The notes: a model not told the origin generated them from the letters alone. A stretch of DNA of 64,000 bases from JAABQT01 sp035459025 (GCA_035459025.1 DATHYT010000029.1:72703-136702); one strand, 5' to 3'. Positions 28,454 through 35,753 are shown, counted from the first letter of the stretch. Numbers and translations are program-made.

Positions 28454-29738
28454 TGGGAAGCTCCTCGGCCGGGTACAGCGAGATGATCTTTGCGCCCTTG
28501 TCCGTCAGGATCACTTCCTCTTCGATGCGCGCCGCCGAGATGCCGTCGGTGGCGGGGCAGTAGGTCTCGACCGCGAACACCATGCCGGCCTTCAGCTCGA
28601 TCGGCTCGCGGAACGAGTTGAGCCGCGAGATCAGCGGCCGCTCGTGCAGCCCGAGCCCCAGGCCGTGGCAGAAGTTGAGGCCGAACGCATCCATCTCGCT
28701 CGCAAAGCCGGCCTGCTGCGCCTTCGGCAGCGCGGCGGCGACCTTGTCGGTGCTCATGCCGGGCCTCAGGAGCTCGATCACCTTGTCCATCCACTCGCGC
28801 GCCTTGCGGTAGGCGGTGCGCTGCGGGCCGGTGGCGCGCCCGACGTTGAAAGTGCGGTAGTAGCAGGTGCGGTAGCCCATGAACGACTGGATCACGTCGA
28901 AGAACGCCTGGTCGCCCGGGCGGATCAGCCGGTCGGTGAAGTTGTGCGGGTGCGGCGAGCAGCGCTCGCCCGAGATCGAGTTGATCGCCTCGACGCAGTC
29001 CGAGCCCATCTCGTACAGGCGCTTGGTGGCGAGCGCCACGATCTGCGATTCCTGCACGCCGGGCTTCAGGGCCTCGGCGATGTCCTGGTAGACGCCGTCC
29101 ACCATGGCTGCCGCCATGTTGAGCAGCGTCAGCTCGTCGATGTTCTTCACCTCGCGCGCCTGCAGCATCGCCTGCTGGCCGTCGCGCACCTCGATGCCCT
29201 CCTTCTGCAGCGCAAAGAGCATCGGCGGCTCGACCACGTCGACGCCGAGCGGCATCTTCGCCACGCCTTCGGCCTTCAGGATCGACTTGATCTCCCTCGC
29301 CGCGTCGCGAAACAGCGTCGCGTCCGCGCCGACCGCGCCGCGCATGCCGAGCAGCCCCGCGCGGCAGTGGTCCTGCGCGAGCCACGGCGCGTGCAGCTTG
29401 TGGTGGCGCGCGGCCGAGCCGAAGTCCCAGATATACGGGTCGCCGTTGCCGGTGAGCAGCGAGTAGCGCGTCAGCTTGTCGCGCGCCCATTCGCCGATCA
29501 CGGTGCTCGTGGTGTAGCGGATATTGTGCTGGTCGAAGGAGAGCAGCGCCCCGAGCCCCGACCCGGCGAGTGCGGCACGCGTGCGCGCCAGCCGGTAGTC
29601 GTGCAGCCGGCGGAAATTGACGCGCTCCTCGAAATCGACCTGCGTGTGGCCGGGCGCCTGCAGCGGGCGCTGCCAGTCGTGCTGCGGGTCGACGTCGTCC
29701 GGCCGGACGATTCTCGGCGCCGCGCGCTTTCGCTTCAT
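28437..29738 (-). CDS. M24-fold (creatinase/aminopeptidase P-like) protein with one metal ligand replaced
   Basis: A 433-aa protein with a creatinase-type N-terminal domain (to about residue 190) and a C-terminal pita-bread M24 domain. Ligands Asp281 (FFDVIQS), His358 (FCHGLGLGLHERP), Glu391 (FAVETY) and a Glu at 406-407 (RIEEEV) are present. The second Asp, expected 11 residues after Asp281 (GY-x-SD-x-TRTF), is Cys292 in GYRTCYYRTF. The architecture resembles DddP-like non-peptidase M24 proteins as well as Xaa-Pro peptidases, so proteolysis should not be assumed. ATG at 29738 has GGAGGAG upstream. It is followed by the overlapping dehydrogenase and Bug genes. Confidence 0.85.
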   Translation of the reverse strand: MKRKRAAPRIVRPDDVDPQHDWQRPLQAPGHTQVDFEERVNFRRLHDYRLARTRAALAGSGLGALLSFDQHNIRYTTSTVIGEWARDKLTRYSLLTGNGDPYIWDFGSAARHHKLHAPWLAQDHCRAGLLGMRGAVGADATLFRDAAREIKSILKAEGVAKMPLGVDVVEPPMLFALQKEGIEVRDGQQAMLQAREVKNIDELTLLNMAAAMVDGVYQDIAEALKPGVQESQIVALATKRLYEMGSDCVEAINSISGERCSPHPHNFTDRLIRPGDQAFFDVIQSFMGYRTCYYRTFNVGRATGPQRTAYRKAREWMDKVIELLRPGMSTDKVAAALPKAQQAGFASEMDAFGLNFCHGLGLGLHERPLISRLNSFREPIELKAGMVFAVETYCPATDGISAARIEEEVILTDKGAKIISLYPAEELPIANPY

Positions 29739-29755
29739 GGTCTCCTCCGGCGCGG

Positions 29756-29767
29756 AGTATATACAAT
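29756..29767. promoter_or_regulatory. Overlapping divergent -10 elements (M24-fold gene / dehydratase)
   Basis: Plus strand TACAAT at 29762-29767 ends 6 nt before the dehydratase ATG (29774), so that transcript would be leaderless. Minus strand TATACT at 29761-29756 precedes the M24-fold gene, which has its own GGAGGAG ribosome site. Both hexamers lie in a 35-nt divergent gap. Confidence 0.55.
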
Positions 29768-29773
29768 CGCCGC

Positions 29774-31498
29774 ATGAAAAAGCGTCCCGAGGAACTGCGT
29801 TCCCACCGCTGGTTCGGCGTCACGGACCTGCGTTCGTTCGGCCACCGCTCGCGCACCGCGCAGATGGGCTTCGACCGCTCGGATTACGCCGGCAAACCCG
29901 TCATCGCCATCATCAACACGTGGTCGGACATCAACCACTGCCACACCCACTTTCGCCAGCGCGCCGAGGAGGTGAAGCGCGGGGTGTGGCAGGCGGGCGG
30001 GTTCCCGCTGGAGATGCCGGCGATGGCGCTCGCCGAGACCATGCAGAAGCCGACCACCATGCTCTACCGCAACTTCCTCGCCATGGAGACCGAGGAGCTG
30101 CTGCGCTCCTACCCTGTGGACGGCTGCGTGCTGATGGGCGGCTGCGACAAGACCACGCCCGCGCTCATCATGGGCGCGACCAGCATGAACCTCCCGGCGA
30201 TCTACCTGCCCGCCGGGCCGATGCTGAACAGCCACTGGCGCGACCAGACGCTCGGCTCGGGCTCGGACACCTGGAAGTACTGGGACGAGCTGCGCGCGGG
30301 CCGCATCACGGAAAGCGACTGGCAGGAGATCGAGGACTCGATCGCGCGCTCGCCCGGCACCTGCATGACGATGGGCACGGCGGCGACCATGATGTCGCTG
30401 GCCGAGGCGCTCGGCTTCACCCTGCCCGGCTACTCCTCGATCCCGGCGCCCGACTCGAACCACGCGAGGATGGCGACGCTCACGGGAAAGCGCATCGTCG
30501 AGATGGTGTGGGAGGACCTGAAGCCGCGCGAGTTCCTGTCGAAGGGCTCGTTCGACAACGCCATCACCACGCTGATGGCGATGGGCGGCTCGACCAACGC
30601 CATCGTGCACCTCGTCGCCATGGCGGGCCGCGCGGGGCTGCCGTTTCCGCTGGAGCGCTACAACGAGATCTCGGCGAGGACGCCGGTGATCGCCAACGTG
30701 CGGCCCTCAGGCGAGCGCTACCTGATGGAGGATTTCTACTACGCCGGGGGCTTGCGCGCGCTGCTGTGGCAGCTGAAGGATCTGCTGGATCTCTCGGCGA
30801 AGACGGTGAACGGGCGCACGCTCGGCGAGAACATCGACGGCGCGAAAGTGTGGAACGCGGACGTGATCCTGCCGCGCGAGAAACCGCTGAAGGCCTCCGG
30901 CGGCATCGTCATGCTGCGCGGCTCGCTCGCGCCCGACGGCGCGGTGATCAAGACGAGCGCCGCCGATCCGAAGCTGATGCGGCACACCGGCCGCGCCGTG
31001 GTGTTCGAGGACTACAACGACATGGCGGCGCGCATCGACCGCGACGACCTCGAGGTCGACGCGAGTTGCGTGCTCGTGCTGAAGAACGCCGGGCCGCTCG
31101 GCGGCCCCGGCTTTCCCGAGTGGGGCATGCTGCCGATGCCCAAGAAGCTCGTGAAGCAGGGCGTGAAGGACATGGTGCGGCTGTCGGACGGCCGCATGAG
31201 CGGCACGAGCTACGGCACCTGCATCCTGCACGTCGCGCCCGAGGCCTACGTCGGCGGGCCGCTGGCGTTCGCGCGGACCGGCGACCTGATCGAGCTCGAC
31301 GTGGAAAAGAAGCTCCTGAACCTGAAGATATCGGAGGCCGAGCTGGCGAAGCGCAAGGCCGCCTGGAAGCGGCCCGCGCCCCGCTACGAGCGCAGCTACG
31401 GCGCGATCTTCTCGCGCCACGTGAAGCAGGCGAACGAGGGCTGCGACTTCGACTTCCTCGAGGGCACCGCGCCCACGGCGGAGCCCGAGATCCACTGA
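29774..31498 (+). CDS. IlvD/Edd-family dehydratase, L-arabinonate dehydratase-like
   Basis: A 574-aa Fe-S dehydratase making 2-keto-3-deoxy acids from sugar acids. Cluster cysteines are Cys56 (INHCHTHF), Cys124 (GGCDKTTPA) and Cys197 (SPGTCMTMGTA), which fits a [2Fe-2S] type enzyme; the Lys of GCDK is the usual carbamylated ligand. GLP-like DGRMSGTSYGT appears near the C-terminus, and the ending HVKQANEGCDFDFLEG resembles L-arabinonate dehydratases more than biosynthetic IlvD. It has no Shine-Dalgarno, only a -10 six bases upstream. Its last 89 nt are duplicated at 33602-33690. Substrate inferred, not proven. Confidence 0.88.
   Translation: MKKRPEELRSHRWFGVTDLRSFGHRSRTAQMGFDRSDYAGKPVIAIINTWSDINHCHTHFRQRAEEVKRGVWQAGGFPLEMPAMALAETMQKPTTMLYRNFLAMETEELLRSYPVDGCVLMGGCDKTTPALIMGATSMNLPAIYLPAGPMLNSHWRDQTLGSGSDTWKYWDELRAGRITESDWQEIEDSIARSPGTCMTMGTAATMMSLAEALGFTLPGYSSIPAPDSNHARMATLTGKRIVEMVWEDLKPREFLSKGSFDNAITTLMAMGGSTNAIVHLVAMAGRAGLPFPLERYNEISARTPVIANVRPSGERYLMEDFYYAGGLRALLWQLKDLLDLSAKTVNGRTLGENIDGAKVWNADVILPREKPLKASGGIVMLRGSLAPDGAVIKTSAADPKLMRHTGRAVVFEDYNDMAARIDRDDLEVDASCVLVLKNAGPLGGPGFPEWGMLPMPKKLVKQGVKDMVRLSDGRMSGTSYGTCILHVAPEAYVGGPLAFARTGDLIELDVEKKLLNLKISEAELAKRKAAWKRPAPRYERSYGAIFSRHVKQANEGCDFDFLEGTAPTAEPEIH
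31410..31498 (+). repeat. 89-bp direct repeat, copy 1 (functional 3' end of the dehydratase)
   Basis: The stretch from TCTCGCGCCACGTG to the TGA stop is repeated at 33602-33690 in the same orientation with 88 of 89 bases identical (G/C difference at the equivalent of 31472). Sequence outside the repeat does not match. The two copies bracket 2,103 bp. Confidence 0.9.
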
Positions 31499-31750
31499 TG
31501 CACGGGTCGGATAGCAGGATCTATCCGCACGAGCCCATACGACATGCCCCGAAATGCCCCCATTGCGTGACCTAGCCCGCGACGAGCGCTGACGCGAAGT
31601 AAGGCAGCGCCGCGTCGTTCACGGCGGCGTCGCGCCTGGCTCGGCGGTTCCTACTGTTCGTTCCGGTGCTTTCCCCGGAATGCCCCCACAGCACCACCCG
31701 CCCGCGGCCGATGAGAATGAAGCGCGCGAGCGCTCACAGCCCCTCGGCGC

Positions 31751-32020
31751 TCATGCGCCGGGCCGCGCCGTGTCGTCGAAGCGCCGGCCGATCCGGCGAA
31801 TGAATCCCGCCACCATCCACAGCATGAGGCCGAGCAGGACGAATGCGGCGGCGATGACCCAGGCGAGGATGCGCGGCTCGATCACGATCAGGATGCCAAG
31901 CCCCACGAAGACCAGCCCGGGAATCCAGAGGCCCAGTCCCGAGCGCCGCCCCTGCGTCATGCCCCTGCAGGTTTCGGCCATCGGGCACATCGACATCGGG
32001 GTGCGTGAAGGTTCGCTCAT
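31751..32020 (-). CDS. Small Cys-containing membrane protein
   Basis: An 89-aa hypothetical. The ATG at 32020 is chosen because GGAGG lies 5 nt upstream (start MSEPSRTPMSM). The N-terminus has two cysteines in MCPMAETCRGM, followed by two hydrophobic helices (about residues 30-50 and 53-74) and a basic/acidic tail RRIGRRFDDTARPGA. A TTGA-N6-TCAA site lies exactly 86 nt before the start, as for the GerW-like gene. I do not recognise the family; the paired Cys could bind metal or form a disulfide. Confidence 0.65.
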   Translation of the reverse strand: MSEPSRTPMSMCPMAETCRGMTQGRRSGLGLWIPGLVFVGLGILIVIEPRILAWVIAAAFVLLGLMLWMVAGFIRRIGRRFDDTARPGA

Positions 32021-32106
32021 GTTCGCCTCCATTGCCGGGGCTCGCGCGGCGCCCCGAGCTTCGGCCACGCGCAGCTTCACGCATAACACTTCCCCGGTTC
32101 GGGGTG

Positions 32107-32120
32107 TTGAGGAACCTCAA
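32107..32120 (-). promoter_or_regulatory. FNR/CRP-type site upstream of the small membrane protein
   Basis: Minus strand TTGAGGTTCCTCAA: perfect TTGA-N6-TCAA half-sites with inner G/C completing a 12-of-14 palindrome. It ends 86 nt before the ATG at 32020. The FNR/Anr/Dnr family binds TTGAT-N4-ATCAA, so this is a plausible site for that superfamily. It shares an 18-nt frame (GTTGAGGnAnnTCAAAGA on plus) with 33482-33499. Confidence 0.55.
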
Positions 32121-32165
32121 AGATCGGTGGATTCGCCCCCGAGGCGCGGCGCTCGACCGCCGGGC

Positions 32166-32435
32166 TCACATCGACGCCAGCGCTTCGTCGAGCCCCTGCA
32201 CTTGCTCGATCAGCGTCTCGAGCCTCACCGCGGCGCCCTCGATTCCGACGGCCCAGGTACGCGACTCATCCCTCACGATGAGCGCATGGGGACGCTTGTC
32301 CGCCAGGACCCACAGGCGCCCCGGACCTTGGTCCGAGCGCAGCACGACGCGCTCGACGGGCAGCAGCGTGACGGTTCCCACGCGCACCGGCGTCCCGGCG
32401 CGAAGCCCCTGCCCATGGCTCGCGCCGTCAGGCAC
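32166..32435 (-). CDS. 89-aa protein of the GerW/DUF2953 unit
   Basis: A hypothetical starting with GTG at 32435, where GTGCCTGA overlaps the DUF2953 stop by 8 nt, so it is translationally coupled. It is predicted to be soluble, with a beta-rich core VGTVTLLPVERVVLRSDQG, then WVLADKRPHALIVRDESRTWAVG and an amphipathic C-terminal helix. The VTLLPVERVV phrase loosely recalls GerW-type sequences. No function is known. A longer GTG/ATG frame upstream exists but would lie entirely within the DUF2953 gene. Confidence 0.6.
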   Translation of the reverse strand: MPDGASHGQGLRAGTPVRVGTVTLLPVERVVLRSDQGPGRLWVLADKRPHALIVRDESRTWAVGIEGAAVRLETLIEQVQGLDEALASM

Positions 32436-33033
32436 CGCCGCCCCGCAGCGTGCGCCAGGCGCGCAGCGACGCGGGCGAGAGCGCAAAGGCGATCACGAGC
32501 GCGAGGTGCCGCAGCGGAACGATCTTCAGGCGGCCTTCGGCGTTGAACCGGAGCTCGGGCTCGGAGAAATCCGGCTCGAGGCGCAACTGCGCATTGCGCA
32601 CATTCTGCGCCAGCGCGTTCAGCGGCCCGAGAATCGCCCACAGCCGGCCGGTGTCCGCCGGATCGCCCAGGCCCAGGCGCACGTAAAGGCGAAACGGCTG
32701 CACGCGAAGCGCGGCGAACATGTCCTTGAGCAGGCGGACGACGCGCCGGCGAAATGCCGCGTCGCGAAGCACTGCCATGACATTCCCGTGGGGTGCCTGC
32801 CTGTTTCGCTCGCGCCGCTTCTTGCGCTTTCCCGGCGCAAGGGCCGCAGCGCGCGACGGGCCGGGTCGCGGCAGGCGCGTGCGCAGGCGCACCAGCCCGA
32901 ACAGCCAGCCGAGCGCGACCTCGCCGCGAAACGCCTCGAGCCCTTCGCAGCGAAATGCCAGCTCGAGCGGCACCGCGAGCAGCAGCACGAGCAGCACGAG
33001 CAGCGCCGCGAGGACCGCGAGCGCCGTGATCAC
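32428..33033 (-). CDS. DUF2953 (YtfI-like) protein
   Basis: A 201-aa protein starting with GTG at 33033. The N-terminal 24 residues form a hydrophobic anchor (VLAALLVLLVLLLAVPLEL), followed by a DUF2953-like body with a basic linker PGKRKKRRERNRQAP and RRVVRLLKDMFAALRVQPFRLYVRLGLGDPADTG split in the usual way. In Bacillus, ytfI (DUF2953) sits beside ytfJ/gerW; here it directly follows a GerW-like gene, which supports both calls. Role unknown outside sporulation. Confidence 0.72.
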   Translation of the reverse strand: MITALAVLAALLVLLVLLLAVPLELAFRCEGLEAFRGEVALGWLFGLVRLRTRLPRPGPSRAAALAPGKRKKRRERNRQAPHGNVMAVLRDAAFRRRVVRLLKDMFAALRVQPFRLYVRLGLGDPADTGRLWAILGPLNALAQNVRNAQLRLEPDFSEPELRFNAEGRLKIVPLRHLALVIAFALSPASLRAWRTLRGGGA

Positions 33034-33045
33034 GGCGGCTGCCGC

Positions 33046-33396
33046 CTAGCCGGCGGGCGGCCTGGCCGAAGCGAACTTGCCGGCGGCGTCGGCGATTTTC
33101 TCCACCAGCGAGGCCGCGCCGCCCTTCACCGTCTCCACCCGCACGCCGTCCTTGTTGACGACGATCAGCGCGACGGGCTTGACGCCGCCCCCCGCGCCCG
33201 TGCCACCACCGGTCCCGGCGCCCTTCTTCGCGTCCGTGCCCTCTCCCCCGCCCACGCCGAAGCCGAAGCCGACGCTGACGAGCGGAATGAGCGTGTTGCC
33301 GTCGATCGTAATCGGCTCGCCGACCACGGTCTTGGTATTCAGCATGCGCTCGATTTCGCCGACGGCCTTGCCGAACAGGCCTTCAATATCCTTCAT
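33046..33396 (-). CDS. GerW/YtfJ-family protein
   Basis: A 116-aa protein starting at the ATG at 33396 (GGAGG 5 nt upstream). The pattern is typical of the GerW (YtfJ, sporulation protein) family: TKTVVGEPITIDGNTLIPLV, then a Gly-rich FGFGVGGG stretch and GGGVKPVALIVVNKDGVRV. Homologues occur in many non-sporulating bacteria and archaea, where the role is unknown. It heads a three-gene unit with DUF2953 and the 89-aa protein, behind a TTGA-N6-TCAA site. Confidence 0.78.
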   Translation of the reverse strand: MKDIEGLFGKAVGEIERMLNTKTVVGEPITIDGNTLIPLVSVGFGFGVGGGEGTDAKKGAGTGGGTGAGGGVKPVALIVVNKDGVRVETVKGGAASLVEKIADAAGKFASARPPAG

Positions 33397-33482
33397 GAGT
33401 GCCTCCAGATGCCGACCGATCAACGCGACGGCGCGCGACCCGGGCGACGGAACCAAAGCTAGCGCATTACCGCGGCGGCGCG

Positions 33483-33496
33483 TTGAGGCACGTCAA
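33483..33496 (-). promoter_or_regulatory. FNR/CRP-type site upstream of the GerW-like gene
   Basis: Minus strand TTGACGTGCCTCAA, perfect TTGA-N6-TCAA, ending 86 nt before the ATG at 33396. That distance is identical to the second site at 32107-32120. The flanks also match (CTTTGA at the left, CAAC at the right), but the 86-nt leaders themselves do not align well, so the match is not simple duplication of the whole upstream region. Confidence 0.55.
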
Positions 33497-33601
33497 AGAC
33501 AGTGTGCGCCGGCGGCGGCGAAAAGGAACGGCCTCAGGCCGCCTTCCCGCGGTTCCTGCGGTCCATGCAGGCGGCCACGAGCGGCAGGGCGCGCGACAAG
33601 G

Positions 33602-33690
33602 TCTCGCGCCACGTGAAGCAGGCGAACGAGGGCTGCGACTTCGACTTCCTCGAGGGCACCGCCCCCACGGCGGAGCCCGAGATCCACTGA
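33602..33690 (+). repeat. 89-bp direct repeat, copy 2 (detached dehydratase 3' end)
   Basis: An orphan copy of the last 29 codons plus stop of the dehydratase (HVKQANEGCDFDFLEG...), 2.1 kb downstream of the gene and in the same orientation, ending exactly at the TGA. No start-to-end gene precedes it. It is either the remnant of a second dehydratase copy or the displaced target end left by an insertion at the gene's 3' terminus. Confidence 0.9.
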
Positions 33691-33703
33691 GGATCCGCGC
33701 GCT

Positions 33704-35137
33704 TCAGTGCAGATCCAGCACGAAGCGTTTCTCCAGCAGGTCGGCGTCGTCGAAATGGCGCCGGCCGACGAATGCCGTGGCATGGCGCCCCCACTGCCGC
33801 ATCGCGCCCGCCGACCGGATGCCCATCGGCCAGAACAGAAACCGCTCCGGGCGCCCGGTGCCCGCGACGAGGCCGTGCGCCGGGCCGAAGGCGCTCGCGC
33901 GCCCGCCCTCGGGCCGCGCAAGCGACCTCAGCTCGTCGGAATCGCGCCAGGCGTAGCGCGTGGCCGCGCCCGGCTCGCGCGCCAGGGTGACCCGCTCCAG
34001 GTAGTGCGTGCGCGTTGCGATGCGCAGCACCGGGCGCTCGCCGTCGGCGACCGCGCGCAGCGTCTGCGGCGCGAACATCCACTCCATCCCGTCGTGCGGC
34101 GCCGGCACCGGCGCTGCGCGCGGCGTGGGAAAGAACATGTGGAAGCAGCCGCACGGATGCATCGAGTCGTACACCAGCGGCTCGCCATCCGGCGCGAGCG
34201 TCACGCGCCAGGTCACGCCATCGAGCTTGCCCGCAAGCAAGTCGCCGGGCGCTGCGGCCGGCCGCTCGGAGAACCAGATCGTATAGACGAGCTGCAGCAG
34301 CGTGCGGCCGCGGTAGCGGGTCCATGCCGCCATGCGGTAGACGACCGCCGCGTCCGTGTCCACCGCGGGCGCTTCTTCGCCCCGGCGCCAGCCGAGCGCG
34401 CCCGGCTGGTCGTACGTGCCCGCGGTTTCGATCTCGAACACCGGCGCGTGCGCCGCAAACAGCGCCTCGAGCGCGGCGCCCCGTGGCTCGGGGATGGCGA
34501 GCGGGTTGTCCGAGGCGCGAGCGATCATCGCCGCCAGCGCGGGCCGCGGCACCGCGGGCCCCGCGGGCGGGCCGTAGCGCCGCACCGTGGTTCCCGCCCG
34601 CGGCTCGAGCCCGGCGCGGAACGCGGCGCGCACCTCTGCCTGGTAGTCGCGCACCCCGGCAATGAACGGCCATCGGGTGAGCGCGTAGAGTCCGAGCACG
34701 CGATACGCGGCGACGTAGTCGTCGGGCACCGCCGCGCGCTCGAGGAGCTGCGCGCGCCGGCGCGCATCGGCGAGGTCCGCGGCGCGCAGGCGCGAGCCGC
34801 ACTCGCGCGCGCGCTCGAGCGACGCCGCAGCCCCGAGATTCGCGATCTCGTGGGCCCGCGCCGACAGGTCGAGCGCCTGCATGCGCTCCACGAGCGCGTC
34901 CAGCGCGGCCTCATCGCGCAAGGCGGCGCCCCGATACGAGGCCAGCAGCCGATTCACGCGCACGTAGGGATGGCCCGGGACGCGCGCCTCCTGCACGTCG
35001 CGGACCTGCGCCGCGTCAACCTGATCGTCCAGGGCGCGGAACCATTGCGCGCATTCGCTTGACGGCGGCGCCGTCGGCGGCGTCGCGCAGGCGGCCGCCA
35101 GCAGCGGCGCGGCCAGCACGCTCCAGCGCGCGCTCAT
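33704..35137 (-). CDS. Putative lipoprotein, conserved hypothetical
   Basis: A 477-aa protein with a lipoprotein signal: MSARWSVLAAPLLAAAC, lipobox Cys17, then a Pro/Ser-rich linker. The rest is mostly soluble with no domain I can name; a Cys/His patch HPCGCFHMFF (about residue 310) and repeated aromatic/Arg motifs are notable. The ATG overlaps the preceding START-like gene stop (ATGA), so the two are coupled. Probable outer-membrane-anchored periplasmic protein of unknown role. Confidence 0.75.
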   Translation of the reverse strand: MSARWSVLAAPLLAAACATPPTAPPSSECAQWFRALDDQVDAAQVRDVQEARVPGHPYVRVNRLLASYRGAALRDEAALDALVERMQALDLSARAHEIANLGAAASLERARECGSRLRAADLADARRRAQLLERAAVPDDYVAAYRVLGLYALTRWPFIAGVRDYQAEVRAAFRAGLEPRAGTTVRRYGPPAGPAVPRPALAAMIARASDNPLAIPEPRGAALEALFAAHAPVFEIETAGTYDQPGALGWRRGEEAPAVDTDAAVVYRMAAWTRYRGRTLLQLVYTIWFSERPAAAPGDLLAGKLDGVTWRVTLAPDGEPLVYDSMHPCGCFHMFFPTPRAAPVPAPHDGMEWMFAPQTLRAVADGERPVLRIATRTHYLERVTLAREPGAATRYAWRDSDELRSLARPEGGRASAFGPAHGLVAGTGRPERFLFWPMGIRSAGAMRQWGRHATAFVGRRHFDDADLLEKRFVLDLH

Positions 35138-35697
35138 CGCGGCGGGGCCGGCGACGCCGCGTCGCGGCGCGCCTGCCGCAGCTCGATCTCGCGCACCATG
35201 CCGGCGAACTGCGCTTTGATGTTCGCGCGCATCACCAGTTCGCCAAGCAGCGGCGGCAGCGATTCCGGCTCGACCAGGCCCGTCCAGAGCAGCCCGATCC
35301 TGCCGCGGCCCGCGGGCTGCAGGCGGTAGCCGCCGTCCAGGCGCCGCAGGTTGCCTTTCAATAGGCGCACGTCGAGGGCATCAGGCGGCTGCGCGGTGGC
35401 GAGCAGCGTGACCTCGATCGGGTGCGTGAAGACCAGGAAGCGCGTCTCGCCGGTCTGCTCCACGGTCCAGCTCGCGCCCTTGCGTTCGATCACGCGGCTG
35501 CTGCGCATCCCCGGGATGAAGGAGGCGAACGCGTCATAGTCCGTGAGGGTGCTCCAGACCGTAGCGTACTGCGCCGCGACCACCGCGTAGGCACGTACCT
35601 CGACTGCGCTGCCGCGGCGCGTGGTCTCGACGTGAAAGTCCTCGGCCGCGAACGTGGCCGTGCTGCACAGAAGAAAGAGCCACGCCCGCACGATCAT
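35134..35697 (-). CDS. Secreted SRPBCC/START-like polyketide cyclase family protein
   Basis: A 187-aa protein with a signal peptide (MIVRAWLFLLCSTATFAA) and a helix-grip SRPBCC domain: YATVWSTLTDYDAFASFIPGMRSS is the typical coenzyme Q-binding/Coq10-like beginning. I chose the ATG at 35697 because it gives a clean signal peptide; the 7-codon longer form does not. TACAGT lies 7 nt upstream on the minus strand, suggesting a leaderless mRNA. Likely binds a hydrophobic ligand in the periplasm. Confidence 0.8.
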   Translation of the reverse strand: MIVRAWLFLLCSTATFAAEDFHVETTRRGSAVEVRAYAVVAAQYATVWSTLTDYDAFASFIPGMRSSRVIERKGASWTVEQTGETRFLVFTHPIEVTLLATAQPPDALDVRLLKGNLRRLDGGYRLQPAGRGRIGLLWTGLVEPESLPPLLGELVMRANIKAQFAGMVREIELRQARRDAASPAPPR

Positions 35698-35704
35698 CCG
35701 GGGC

Positions 35705-35710
35705 ACTGTA
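35705..35710 (-). promoter_or_regulatory. -10-like element just before the START-like gene
   Basis: Minus strand TACAGT, 7 nt before the ATG at 35697, with no Shine-Dalgarno. Part of the leaderless pattern described in the findings. Confidence 0.35.
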
Positions 35711-35753
35711 CCAGCCATCGCACCACTTGCCGATCGCGCGGCGCTGGTCCATC

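Noticed and set aside
28437..29738. Naming the M24-fold gene dddP (DMSP lyase)
   Set aside because: Architecture is similar but I cannot confirm the DddP-specific residues, and a metal ligand differs.
31499..31750. A gene in the 252 nt after the dehydratase
   Set aside because: No frame with a plausible start, ribosome site or composition; only a weak 6-bp stem (31665-31695) is seen.
31499..33601. Insertion sequence or transposon between the 89-bp repeats
   Set aside because: No transposase or integrase frame and no terminal inverted repeats are present; the repeat is far longer than a target-site duplication.
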